Assembly: GCA_016179925.1 (NCBI GenBank) | Contig: JACPCG010000014.1 | Coordinates: 1-44,508, forward strand | From: Candidatus Rokuibacteriota bacterium | GTDB taxonomy: Bacteria > Methylomirabilota > Methylomirabilia > Rokubacteriales > CSP1-6 | Length of the DNA: 44,508 bases | Reading direction: 5' to 3' | Part shown: positions 1 to 6,656 of the stretch, piece by piece | How the letters are laid out: each line of letters opens with the position of its first letter | Numbering within the stretch: position 1 is the stretch's first letter | Position numbers and translations under genes: made by a program | Notes under the pieces: generated by a model | Seen by the model: the letters and a program-made list of their open reading frames with translations, nothing else | What the model was told of the DNA's origin: nothing | Databases searched by the model: none

Positions 1-602
1 CGGACCACCAGCGACATCACGTTGATCGCCGGGCCGCCGTCCGGCGGCGTGAACGACAGCTTGAGCACGCTGCGCGGGCTCAGCGGCGCCTTGAGCCGCG
101 CCTTCATCCCCGCGATGCCGATCTCGATGGTCGTGCCGTGGTGTTCGGCGCCGCTGTACTCGTTCACGCGGACGGGAACCGATAGGGGCACGCGCCCCTG
201 TCGCCGCCGGTCGGCATGCGGCGCGCGTTCGGCGAGCCGGCTCAGCGCGTGCGGCTCGAGGAACGTGAGGACCTCGTGCAGGCGGTCCAGCGGGACGGGC
301 TTGCCGACGAAGTCGGCGGCGCCGAGGCGAAGGCACTCGCGCGCCTGGCTCTCCGTGACGACGCCCGAGACCGCGACGATCGGCACGCCGAGCTCGCGCA
401 CGGGGCGGAGCTGGAGGAAGTCGAGCCCGCTCATCCCGGGCAGATGGATGTCGAGGATGATCGCGTCCGGGCGCTCGGTCCGGAGTTTGCCCAGCGCTGC
501 CTCGGCGCTGCGCACGACGAGGGGCTGATGACCGAGCTCGAGGAGGAAATCCCGGAAGACGTCGCCGAGGTCCGGCTCGTCCTCTACGACCAGCACCCGC
601 AT
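1..602 (-). CDS. Response regulator receiver with C-terminal PilZ-like domain (partial, runs off the window)
   Basis: Reading the minus strand from the ATG at 602 gives 200 codons without a stop, so the C-terminus lies outside the window. Residues 1-115 are a CheY-like receiver: acidic pocket VVEDEPD near residue 5-11, phospho-acceptor Asp51 in ILDIHLPGMSG, Ser79 in VAVSG and Lys101 in VGKPV. From about residue 132 a PilZ-like domain starts with an RxxxR motif (RRQGR), but the second c-di-GMP motif (consensus D/NxSxxG) reads EIGIAG, so binding is doubtful. A role as a phosphorylation-controlled PilZ effector is inferred. It is divergent from nuoA1 and shares the 603-729 gap with it; no partner histidine kinase is visible. 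Confidence 0.8.
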   Translation of the reverse strand, partial: MRVLVVEDEPDLGDVFRDFLLELGHQPLVVRSAEAALGKLRTERPDAIILDIHLPGMSGLDFLQLRPVRELGVPIVAVSGVVTESQARECLRLGAADFVGKPVPLDRLHEVLTFLEPHALSRLAERAPHADRRRQGRVPLSVPVRVNEYSGAEHHGTTIEIGIAGMKARLKAPLSPRSVLKLSFTPPDGGPAINVMSLVV

Positions 603-729
603 GTCGTCGGAAGTCTAGCACGATAGGTGCAGAGCCGGCCACGGCCTCCGGGAGGCGCGCGGTCCGACCGCGCGTGCTATACCGCGTGCTATACTGCGTT
701 GTCGGGCCGATTCGAAGGAGGAAAGCTGC
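603..729. promoter_or_regulatory. Divergent intergenic region with tandem -10-like boxes ahead of nuoA1
   Basis: This 127-bp gap separates the divergent response regulator and nuoA1. It contains two near-identical 12-bp units in tandem, giving TATACC at 678-683 and TATACT at 690-695 on the + strand. TATACT is a good -10 hexamer, but no convincing -35 lies 16-18 bp upstream of either. A strong Shine-Dalgarno AAGGAGGAAA lies at 714-723, just before the GTG at 730. Promoter assignment is tentative. Confidence 0.35.
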
Positions 730-1083
730 GTGTCGGGCTACCTGCCCGTGCTGATATTCGCTGCGTTCATCGTCGGGTTCGGAGTCGTCTCGCTCGCCGT
801 CGCCCGGTTGCTCAGGCCCCACCGCCCGGACGACGTCAAGCTCGCGAACTACGAGTGCGGCGCCGAGCCGATCGGCTCGGCGTGGGTGCAGTTCCCGGTC
901 GGCTTCTATCTCGTCGCCCTCGTCTTCGTCGTCTTCGACGCGCTGGCCGTGTTCCTCTTCCCCTGGGCGCTCGTGCTGCGCGCCGCCGGCATGGGCGCGT
1001 TCTGGGTGATGGCGGGCTTCGTCGGGATCATCGGGCTCGGCTGGCTCTACGCGTATCGGGAGGGCGTGCTCGAGTGGAAGTGA
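730..1083 (+). CDS. nuoA: NADH-quinone oxidoreductase subunit A, locus 1
   Basis: 117-residue membrane subunit of complex I with three predicted transmembrane segments. The family loop YECGAEP and the FPWAL segment are present. The GTG start at 730 follows AAGGAGG. The conserved acidic pair in TM2, normally FDxE, reads FDAL here: the Asp is kept but the Glu (E. coli NuoA Glu81 equivalent) is Leu, whereas the locus 2 NuoA keeps DIE. It is the first gene of an operon lacking nuoE/F/G and overlaps nuoB1 by 10 bp. Family assignment is firm; the effect of the missing Glu is unknown. Confidence 0.93.
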   Translation: MSGYLPVLIFAAFIVGFGVVSLAVARLLRPHRPDDVKLANYECGAEPIGSAWVQFPVGFYLVALVFVVFDALAVFLFPWALVLRAAGMGAFWVMAGFVGIIGLGWLYAYREGVLEWK

Positions 1084-1709
1084 AGCCGCCGGTCCCGCAG
1101 GTCCCGCCGCCCGTCTGGGGCGACTTCCGGGACCTCCAGGAGTGGGAGAAGTACCACCAGCACCGCGCGGTCGACGACAAGACCTCGAACACGCTCGCGT
1201 CCATCGCGGAGGCGATCCACCACATGCCGGGCGGCTGGATCGTCACGACGTCCACCGAGAAGATCTTCAACTGGGCACGGAAGTCGTCCATCTGGCCGGT
1301 GACGTTCGGGCTGGCGTGCTGCGCGATCGAGATGATGGCGACATTCGCCTCGCGCTTCGACGTCGAGCGCTTCGGCATGGTGCCGTGGGCGTCGCCGCGC
1401 CACTCGGACCTGATGATCGTCTCCGGCACGGTGACCATCAAGATGGCGCCGATGCTCAAGCGCATCTACGACCAGATGCCCGACCCGAAGTGGGTGGTCT
1501 CGATGGGCTCCTGCGCGAACTCGGGCGGCCCCTTCCGGCACGGCTACCACGTCGTCAAAGGAGTGGACCGCGTCGTGCCCGTGGACGTCTACGTGCCCGG
1601 CTGCCCGCCCACGCCCGACTCGCTCATGTATGGCCTGCTGAAGCTGCAGGAGCAGGTCGCCGAGTTCCAGAAGACCGGCGCGCGCCCCGCCTCGTCCGGT
1701 CCCAAGTGA
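1074..1709 (+). CDS. nuoB: NADH-quinone oxidoreductase subunit B, locus 1
   Basis: 211-residue peripheral subunit that binds cluster N2, the last iron-sulfur centre before quinone. The cluster ligands are visible in [18 protein letters not shown] and VPGCPPTP. The reading frame stays open upstream into nuoA1, but a GTG at 1074 sits 9 bp after GGGAGGG (1058-1064) and fits better than the GTG at 1080. The N-terminus (about 50 residues before the core) is longer than in NuoB of locus 2. It is followed 2 bp later by nuoC1. Confidence 0.93.
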   Translation: MEVKPPVPQVPPPVWGDFRDLQEWEKYHQHRAVDDKTSNTLASIAEAIHHMPGGWIVTTSTEKIFNWARKSSIWPVTFGLACCAIEMMATFASRFDVERFGMVPWASPRHSDLMIVSGTVTIKMAPMLKRIYDQMPDPKWVVSMGSCANSGGPFRHGYHVVKGVDRVVPVDVYVPGCPPTPDSLMYGLLKLQEQVAEFQKTGARPASSGPK

Positions 1710-1711
1710 GC

Positions 1712-2164
1712 ATGACGGCCGCCGACGCGAGCACGCGGATCCGGGAGAGGTTTGGCGTGGAGGCGGTCATGGCCGACGGCGTGCTGAGCGTCGTCTTGCC
1801 GCGCGAGCGATGGCAGGAGTTCGGCCGCGTGGCGAGGGAGGAGCTGGGCTGCGCCTACTTCAACTGGCTCTCCGCCGTCGACTGGAAGGACCAGGGGCTC
1901 GAGGTGCTCTGCCGCGTCGAGAATCTCGACGCGCGTCTGGTCGTGATGATGCGGACGCGGCTCGTGGCGGGCGAGGCGCGTTGCCCGACGCTGACGCACC
2001 TCTGGCGCGGCGCCGACTGGATGGAGCGCGAGTGCTACGACATGTTCGGCATCGTCTTCGAGGGCCATCCCGATCTCCGGCGGATCCTCCTGTCCGAGGG
2101 CTGGGAGGGCCACCCGCTGCGGAAGGACTACGCCGTCGACACCCCGTTCACCCCGTACCGATGA
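1712..2164 (+). CDS. nuoC: NADH-quinone oxidoreductase subunit C, locus 1
   Basis: 150-residue 30-kDa-type subunit that packs against NuoD near the quinone cavity. The signature [20 protein letters not shown] and the HPLRKDY tail are present. The ATG at 1712 begins 2 bp after the nuoB1 stop. It is a separate gene rather than a nuoCD fusion. The gene downstream is not nuoD but a NIPSNAP-family gene, which breaks the usual nuoC-nuoD adjacency. Confidence 0.92.
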   Translation: MTAADASTRIRERFGVEAVMADGVLSVVLPRERWQEFGRVAREELGCAYFNWLSAVDWKDQGLEVLCRVENLDARLVVMMRTRLVAGEARCPTLTHLWRGADWMERECYDMFGIVFEGHPDLRRILLSEGWEGHPLRKDYAVDTPFTPYR

Positions 2165-2186
2165 CCCCTCACGAGAGGAGCCGCCA

Positions 2187-2822
2187 ATGATTTATGAGCT
2201 GCGCACCTACACGCTGATGCCGGGCAAGCAGGGCGAGTACCTCAAGCTCAACGCGGAGGTCGGCCGCCCGACGCGGGGCGACAAGTACGGCAAGCTGGAA
2301 GGCTCGTGGACGACCGAGTTCGGCACGCTGAACCAGTTCGTGCACCTCTGGAGCTACCCCGACCTGGTCGAGCGCGAGCGGCTCCGCGCCGAGCTGCAGA
2401 AGAACACCGACTGGACCCAGGGCTACATCCCGAAGATCCGCCCGATGCTCCTCGCGCAGGAGAACAAGATCCTCTCGGCCCAGCTGCCGCTCAAGCCGCC
2501 GGCGGACAGCGGCAACGTGTACGAGCTGCGCTGGTATCGCACGCACGTCGGGAAGGCGGGCGAGTGGCTCGGCCACTTCAAGGCGATCATGCCGATCCGC
2601 GAGAAGTACTCGAAGAACGTCGGCCTCTGGCAGACCGAGGTCGCCCAGCTCAACGAGGTCGTCCACCTCTGGGCGTACCGCGACCTGAACGACCGGGCGG
2701 CCGTGCGCGCCAGGGTCCTTCAAGATCCGGAGTGGCAGGCCTTCATCGGCAAGTCGTCGCCGCTCCTCGCCGAGATGCGGTCGATCGTCCTCAACCCCGC
2801 GCCGGCGTCGCCCATGAAATAG
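2187..2822 (+). CDS. NIPSNAP family protein inserted between nuoC and nuoD
   Basis: 211 residues made of two tandem ferredoxin-like (dimeric alpha/beta barrel) repeats. The first begins MIYELRTYTLMPGKQGEYL, and the second, near residue 112, begins NVYELRWYRTHVGKAGEW. Each ends in a matching Q-hL-W-Y/R-L block (NQFVHLWSYPDL, NEVVHLWAYRDL). This is the NIPSNAP pattern, and molecular function in bacteria is not established. A GAGAGGAG Shine-Dalgarno precedes the ATG, and it lies 22 bp after nuoC1 and 75 bp before nuoD1, on the same strand within the operon. No signal peptide or membrane segment is seen. A role in complex I assembly or as an accessory subunit is speculation from position only. 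Confidence 0.8.
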   Translation: MIYELRTYTLMPGKQGEYLKLNAEVGRPTRGDKYGKLEGSWTTEFGTLNQFVHLWSYPDLVERERLRAELQKNTDWTQGYIPKIRPMLLAQENKILSAQLPLKPPADSGNVYELRWYRTHVGKAGEWLGHFKAIMPIREKYSKNVGLWQTEVAQLNEVVHLWAYRDLNDRAAVRARVLQDPEWQAFIGKSSPLLAEMRSIVLNPAPASPMK

Positions 2823-2838
2823 CCGCAGGGCGAGCCGA

Positions 2839-2870
2839 GCGACTGCCGTGGGCGGGGCGCCACGAGTCGC
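2839..2870. other. Intergenic hairpin before nuoD1
   Basis: GCGACT (2839-2844) pairs with AGTCGC (2865-2870), and inside it CGTGG (2847-2851) pairs with CCACG (2860-2864). This gives an 11-bp stem with a 2-nt bulge and an 8-nt loop in the 75-bp NIPSNAP-nuoD1 gap. No T-tract follows, so it is not a classical intrinsic terminator. It could modulate translation or RNA processing. Confidence 0.4.
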
Positions 2871-2897
2871 GAGGCGAGCGAAAGACGAAAGTCCAGG

Positions 2898-4055
2898 ATG
2901 AACACGCAGACGCAGGTCGTCGAGCTGGGCTACGGCGGCAACGAGCGCCTCATGTTGAACATGGGGCCTCAGCACCCGTCGTCGCATGGCGTCTTCCGCA
3001 TGATCCTCACCCTCGCGGGCGAGACGGTCGTCGCCGTGGACGCGGTCATCGGCTACCTCCACCGTTGTCACGAGAAGCTCGGCGAGACCCTCACGTACGC
3101 GCAGTACCCGTCGATCGCCTCGAAGACGGACTACGTCGCCGCGATGACCGCCGAACTCGCCTACGTCTCCGCCGTCGAGCGGGTCGGGAAGATCGAGGTC
3201 CCCAAGCGGGCGCAGTATTTGCGCGTGATCGCGGCCGAGCTCCAGCGGATCGCGTCGCACTGCCTCTGGCTCGGCACGTGGTGCCTCGACATGGGCGGCG
3301 CGATCGGCGGCGGCTCGACCGTGTTCCTCTACTGCATGCGCGAGCGCGAGATGATCCTCGACCGCTTCGAGGAGCTGACGGGCGCGCGGCTGCTCTACGG
3401 CTTCCACCAGGTCGGCGGCACGCGCTACGACGTTCCGGCCGGCTGGGACACGAAGGTCCGCGCGACTGTCGACTTCATGGAGAAGCGCATCGACGAGTAC
3501 GAGGCGATGCTCGAGGGCAACGCGTTCTTCCTCGTGCGGACGCAGGGCGTCGGCGTCATCTCCCGGGAGCTCGCGCAGGAGGTCGGCGTCGTCGGGCCGC
3601 TGATCCGCGGCTCGGGCGTGAACTACGACGTCCGCCGGGCCGAGCCGTACTCGTCGTACCGGGACTTCGATTTCCGGGTGCCGGTCGAGACGGCGGGGGA
3701 CTGTTACGCGCGCTACCGCGTGCGGATGGTCGAGTTCCGCGAATCGATCCGGATCATCCGTCAGGCCCTCGACGGTCTGCCCGACGGGCCGATCTCGTCG
3801 CGGCCCGGCGTGAAGTCGGTGGGGCAGGTGCGCGTGCCCAAGGGCGAGGGGTACGCGCGGGTCGAGGGGCCGCGCGGCGAGGTCGGCTGTTACCTCGTCA
3901 GCGACGGCGGGCCCAAGCCCTACCGCCTCAAATGGCGGGGCGCCTCGTTCACGAACCTCGCGGTGCTGCCCCACATCATTCCCGGCCACAAGGTCGCCGA
4001 CGTCGTGGCCATCATGGGGTCGGTGGACCCGGTCTTCGGCGAGGTGGATCGGTGA
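2898..4055 (+). CDS. nuoD: NADH-quinone oxidoreductase subunit D, locus 1
   Basis: 385-residue 49-kDa-type subunit that forms the quinone pocket with NuoB. Quinone-site residues can be placed: His in GPQHPSSHG, Tyr in SKTDYVAAM, and Asp in LDMGGA. The next segment, GYLHRCHEKLGE, has a Cys-His where many homologues have Gly-Ile, and the region up to the Tyr is diverged. It lacks the roughly 50-residue insertion of the locus 2 NuoD, so the two are not recent duplicates. The stop overlaps the nuoH1 GTG as GTGA. Confidence 0.92.
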   Translation: MNTQTQVVELGYGGNERLMLNMGPQHPSSHGVFRMILTLAGETVVAVDAVIGYLHRCHEKLGETLTYAQYPSIASKTDYVAAMTAELAYVSAVERVGKIEVPKRAQYLRVIAAELQRIASHCLWLGTWCLDMGGAIGGGSTVFLYCMREREMILDRFEELTGARLLYGFHQVGGTRYDVPAGWDTKVRATVDFMEKRIDEYEAMLEGNAFFLVRTQGVGVISRELAQEVGVVGPLIRGSGVNYDVRRAEPYSSYRDFDFRVPVETAGDCYARYRVRMVEFRESIRIIRQALDGLPDGPISSRPGVKSVGQVRVPKGEGYARVEGPRGEVGCYLVSDGGPKPYRLKWRGASFTNLAVLPHIIPGHKVADVVAIMGSVDPVFGEVDR

Positions 4056-5041
4056 CCTCGTCGCCGGTGGTCTGGCAGGCGATCGAGGCGTTCGTCGTGC
4101 TGAACGCCCTCCTGGTCCTGGTGGCCTACGTGACGCTGCTCGAGCGGAAGTTCGCGGCGCGGATGCAGTCGCGGATCGGGCCGTACTACGTCGGCCGCCC
4201 CCACGGCTGGCTCCAGCCCATCGCCGACGCGCTCAAGCTCATGCTCAAGGAGGACGTCGTCCCGACCGCGTCGGACCGCGGGGTGTACAACCTCGCGCCC
4301 ATCGTCTTCCTCGTGCCCTGCCTCCTGATCTTCGCGACGATCCCGTTCGCCCCGGAGCTCGGCGTGGCCGACCTGAACATCGGCGTGCTCTTCTTCCTTG
4401 CCGTCTCCTCGCTCGAGATCGTCGGGCTCTTCATGGGCGGCTGGGGGTCGAACAACAAGTACGCGCTCCTCTCGGCGATGCGGGCGGTGAACCAGATCAT
4501 CTCGTACGGCCTCCCGTTCATCTTCGTCGCGCTCGTGCCCGTCCTCCTGGCGGGCTCGCTCCAGATGTCGGCCATCGTCGCCGCCCAGCAGGGGCTCTGG
4601 TTCGTCGCGTACCCTGGCCTGGGCCAGCTCGCGTTCGTCCTCTTCCTCGTCGCGGCGCTCGCCGCCGAGAACCGCGTGCCCTTCGACATCCTCGAGGCCG
4701 AGTCGGAGCTGGTCGCGGGCTTCCGCGTCGAGTACAGCGGGATGAAGTTCGCGCTCATCCAGCTCGGCGAGTACGCCCACATGCTGGGCACGAGCTTCCT
4801 CGGCGCGCTCCTGTTCCTCGGCGGCTGGTCGGGGCCCTGGCCCGCGTGGTTCGGGCCCATCGCATTCCTGCTGAAGGCGGTCGGCATCTTCCTGCTCGTC
4901 ACGTGGGTGCGCTGGTCCTTCGTGCGGATCCGCGTGGACCAGATCCTCGCGATCTCGTGGAAGCTCCTGCTCCCCGCATCGCTCGTCCTCCTGCTCGCGA
5001 CCGGCTTCGTGGTCGCGCTCCGAGGCGCCGGTGGCGCATAA
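4052..5041 (+). CDS. nuoH: NADH-quinone oxidoreductase subunit H, locus 1
   Basis: 329-residue membrane subunit linking the quinone site to the pump modules, with about eight hydrophobic segments. Family motifs are GRPHGWLQPIADALKLMLKE in the first cytoplasmic loop and ENRVPFDILEAESELVAGF followed by VEYSGMKFA. GTG at 4052 was chosen because it gives a GTGA overlap with the nuoD1 stop; the frame is open far upstream only as a shadow of other genes. It overlaps nuoI1 by 11 bp. Confidence 0.92.
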   Translation: MTSSPVVWQAIEAFVVLNALLVLVAYVTLLERKFAARMQSRIGPYYVGRPHGWLQPIADALKLMLKEDVVPTASDRGVYNLAPIVFLVPCLLIFATIPFAPELGVADLNIGVLFFLAVSSLEIVGLFMGGWGSNNKYALLSAMRAVNQIISYGLPFIFVALVPVLLAGSLQMSAIVAAQQGLWFVAYPGLGQLAFVLFLVAALAAENRVPFDILEAESELVAGFRVEYSGMKFALIQLGEYAHMLGTSFLGALLFLGGWSGPWPAWFGPIAFLLKAVGIFLLVTWVRWSFVRIRVDQILAISWKLLLPASLVLLLATGFVVALRGAGGA

Positions 5042-5600
5042 CGGCCGCGGGATCCCGGGCTTCTGGGGCGAGACGGGCCAGCTCGTCGGCGCCGTCGGGC
5101 GCGCGATGGGCGTCACGCTCCTGAACCTCTTCCGCCGACCGGTGACCGTCCGGTACCCGGACGTCCAGCGGACGTACCCCGACCGGTTCCGGGGCATCCT
5201 CGCGCTCACCTACGACCGGGAGACCGGCGAGGAGAACTGCATCGGCTGCCGGCTCTGCGAATACATCTGTCCGCCGCAGGTCATCAAGGTCGAGATGCTC
5301 AAGAGCGAGAAGCGGAACTACGCCAAGACGTTCACGCTCGAGCTCTATGCGTGCGAGTTCTGCGAGCTGTGCGTGCAGGTGTGCCCGACCGACGCGATCG
5401 TCATGCTCCGGACGTTCGACCTGGCCACGGCCGACCGCCGCTCGATGCTCCTCGACAAGGACCGGCTCCACGCGCTCGGCATGCAGTTCGAGCCGTCGTG
5501 GGCGACCGGGAACAAGCTGCGTGACATGCAGGCGCCGCCGAAGGCGGCGAAGGCCGCCGCCGAAGGCGCCAAGGGAGACGCGAAGGAGCGCGCCGAGTGA
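5031..5600 (+). CDS. nuoI: NADH-quinone oxidoreductase subunit I, locus 1 (two 4Fe-4S clusters)
   Basis: 189-residue ferredoxin-like subunit holding clusters N6a and N6b, feeding electrons to NuoB. Two CxxCxxCxxxCP motifs start at Cys70 (CIGCRLCEYICP) and Cys108 (CEFCELCVQVCP). The C-terminal 25 residues are Ala/Lys-rich and low-complexity. The GTG at 5031 lies inside the end of nuoH1. In a complex without NuoE/F/G this subunit is the likely docking point for an external donor such as ferredoxin, by analogy with other 11-subunit complexes; that is inference. Confidence 0.92.
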   Translation: MAHNGRGIPGFWGETGQLVGAVGRAMGVTLLNLFRRPVTVRYPDVQRTYPDRFRGILALTYDRETGEENCIGCRLCEYICPPQVIKVEMLKSEKRNYAKTFTLELYACEFCELCVQVCPTDAIVMLRTFDLATADRRSMLLDKDRLHALGMQFEPSWATGNKLRDMQAPPKAAKAAAEGAKGDAKERAE

Positions 5601-6091
5601 CGTTCGAGACCGTGGGGTTCTGGGTGGTGGCCGCAGTGCTGCTCGCCTCGAGCCTCGCCGTGGTCCTCACGAAGAACCTCTTCCACGCCGTGCTCTACCT
5701 GGCGGCGGCGCTCGTCGCGACGGGCGCCGTCTTTCTCCTGTTGGACTCGCCCTTCCTCTTCGGCGTCCAACTCCTCCTCTACGCGGGCGGCGTGGTGACG
5801 ATCGTGGTCTTCGCGATCATGCTGACGGAGCGGCTGGTCGGCGCGCGCATCGCCCAGACGAGCCGCGCGGTCTGGCACGGCGCCGTCGTCGCGGCGGCGG
5901 TGTTCGTGGGCGTGGTCGGGTTCCTGATCCGGGCGCCCTGGCCGACGGCGCGCCCCGCCCTGCCCGCGGATCTGACGCCGGCGATCGGCCAGGCGCTCGT
6001 CGGCCCGTTCGCCGCCACGCTCGAGTTGCTCGGAGTCCTGCTGGTGATCGCGCTCCTCGGCGCGCTCTACTTCGCGCGGACGGACGACTAG
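5597..6091 (+). CDS. nuoJ: NADH-quinone oxidoreductase subunit J, locus 1
   Basis: 164-residue membrane subunit with about five hydrophobic segments. The TM3 region reads LLLYAGGVVTIVVFAIML, a variant of the usual [14 protein letters not shown] seen intact in the locus 2 NuoJ. GTG at 5597 overlaps the nuoI1 stop. It is followed by a 286-bp gap with a large inverted repeat before nuoK1, unusual within this otherwise compact operon. Confidence 0.9.
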   Translation: MTFETVGFWVVAAVLLASSLAVVLTKNLFHAVLYLAAALVATGAVFLLLDSPFLFGVQLLLYAGGVVTIVVFAIMLTERLVGARIAQTSRAVWHGAVVAAAVFVGVVGFLIRAPWPTARPALPADLTPAIGQALVGPFAATLELLGVLLVIALLGALYFARTDD

Positions 6092-6158
6092 TGCGGCTCC
6101 ACGTGATCTCGCCGAGCGTCGTGCGCCCGCGCGTCCCGCCGCGGCGGATCGGGCCGCA

Positions 6159-6308
6159 GGGCGCAGGGGGCGGGCTCCGGGGCGCGGGCTCTCCGAGACC
6201 CGGAGCCTCCGGGCGGCGCCTCGGCTCCGACCGGACGGCCTGAGCGCGCGCAGTGAGTGCTAGCGTGGCCGAGGAGAGCCCGCGCCCCGGAGCCCGCCCC
6301 GTGCGCCC
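6159..6308. repeat. Large inverted repeat (36-bp arms) between nuoJ1 and nuoK1
   Basis: Arms at 6159-6194 and 6273-6308 are complementary over 36 bp with one mismatch, enclosing a 78-nt GC-rich loop. Weaker complementarity, centred on a CCGCGGCGG block, continues outward to about 6135 and 6332. It fills most of the 286-bp nuoJ1-nuoK1 gap (6092-6377). No protein is recognisable there, although frames are open. The fold could be a palindromic mobile repeat, an RNA-processing site or an attenuator; no T-tract follows. Confidence 0.75.
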
Positions 6309-6377
6309 GACGCTTCCTGTCCGCCGCGGCAGGACCCGCAGCCTCGACGCTCACCGAGACACGGTGGAACGGCATTC

Positions 6378-6656
6378 GTGGGCCTGAACGCGTACCTCAC
6401 CCTCGCGGCCCTGGTCTTCGCGATCGGCCTCTTCGGCGTCCTCACCCGACGGAACGCGATCGGCATCCTGCTCGGGATCGAGCTCATGCTCAACGCCGTC
6501 ACCATCAACTTGGTCGCGTTCGCGCGCTTCCACGGCGATCTCGCGGGGCTCGTCTTCGCGCTGTTCATCATCGCGATCACCGTCGCCGAGGTGGCCGTGG
6601 GGCTCGCGATCGTCATCGTGATCTTCCGCGTGCGCCGGACCGTCGAGGCGGAGTCC
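6378..6656 (+). CDS. nuoK: NADH-quinone oxidoreductase subunit K, locus 1 (3' end disrupted)
   Basis: The GTG at 6378 opens a NuoK with three TM segments. Both proton-path glutamates are present: Glu35 in GILLGIELMLNA and Glu71 in ITVAEVAVGL. The recognisable protein ends near residue 93 (FRVRRTVEAES), where a stop is expected, but the frame runs on through unrelated residues to 7088 inside nuoL1. The downstream nuoL1 correspondingly lacks a start, so a short stretch carrying the nuoK stop and nuoL start seems to be missing around 6645-6660. End coordinate is where homology ends, not a stop codon. Confidence 0.8.

Noticed and set aside
627-1709. 360-residue frame that would fuse a long N-terminus to NuoB
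   Set aside because: The upstream residues overlap nuoA1 in another frame and show no homology; the GTG at 1074 with GGGAGGG ahead explains NuoB.
2169-3989. 606-codon open frame on the minus strand opposite nuoD1 and the NIPSNAP gene
   Set aside because: It is antisense to well-identified genes and has the Arg/Asp/His-rich composition typical of shadow frames in GC-rich DNA.
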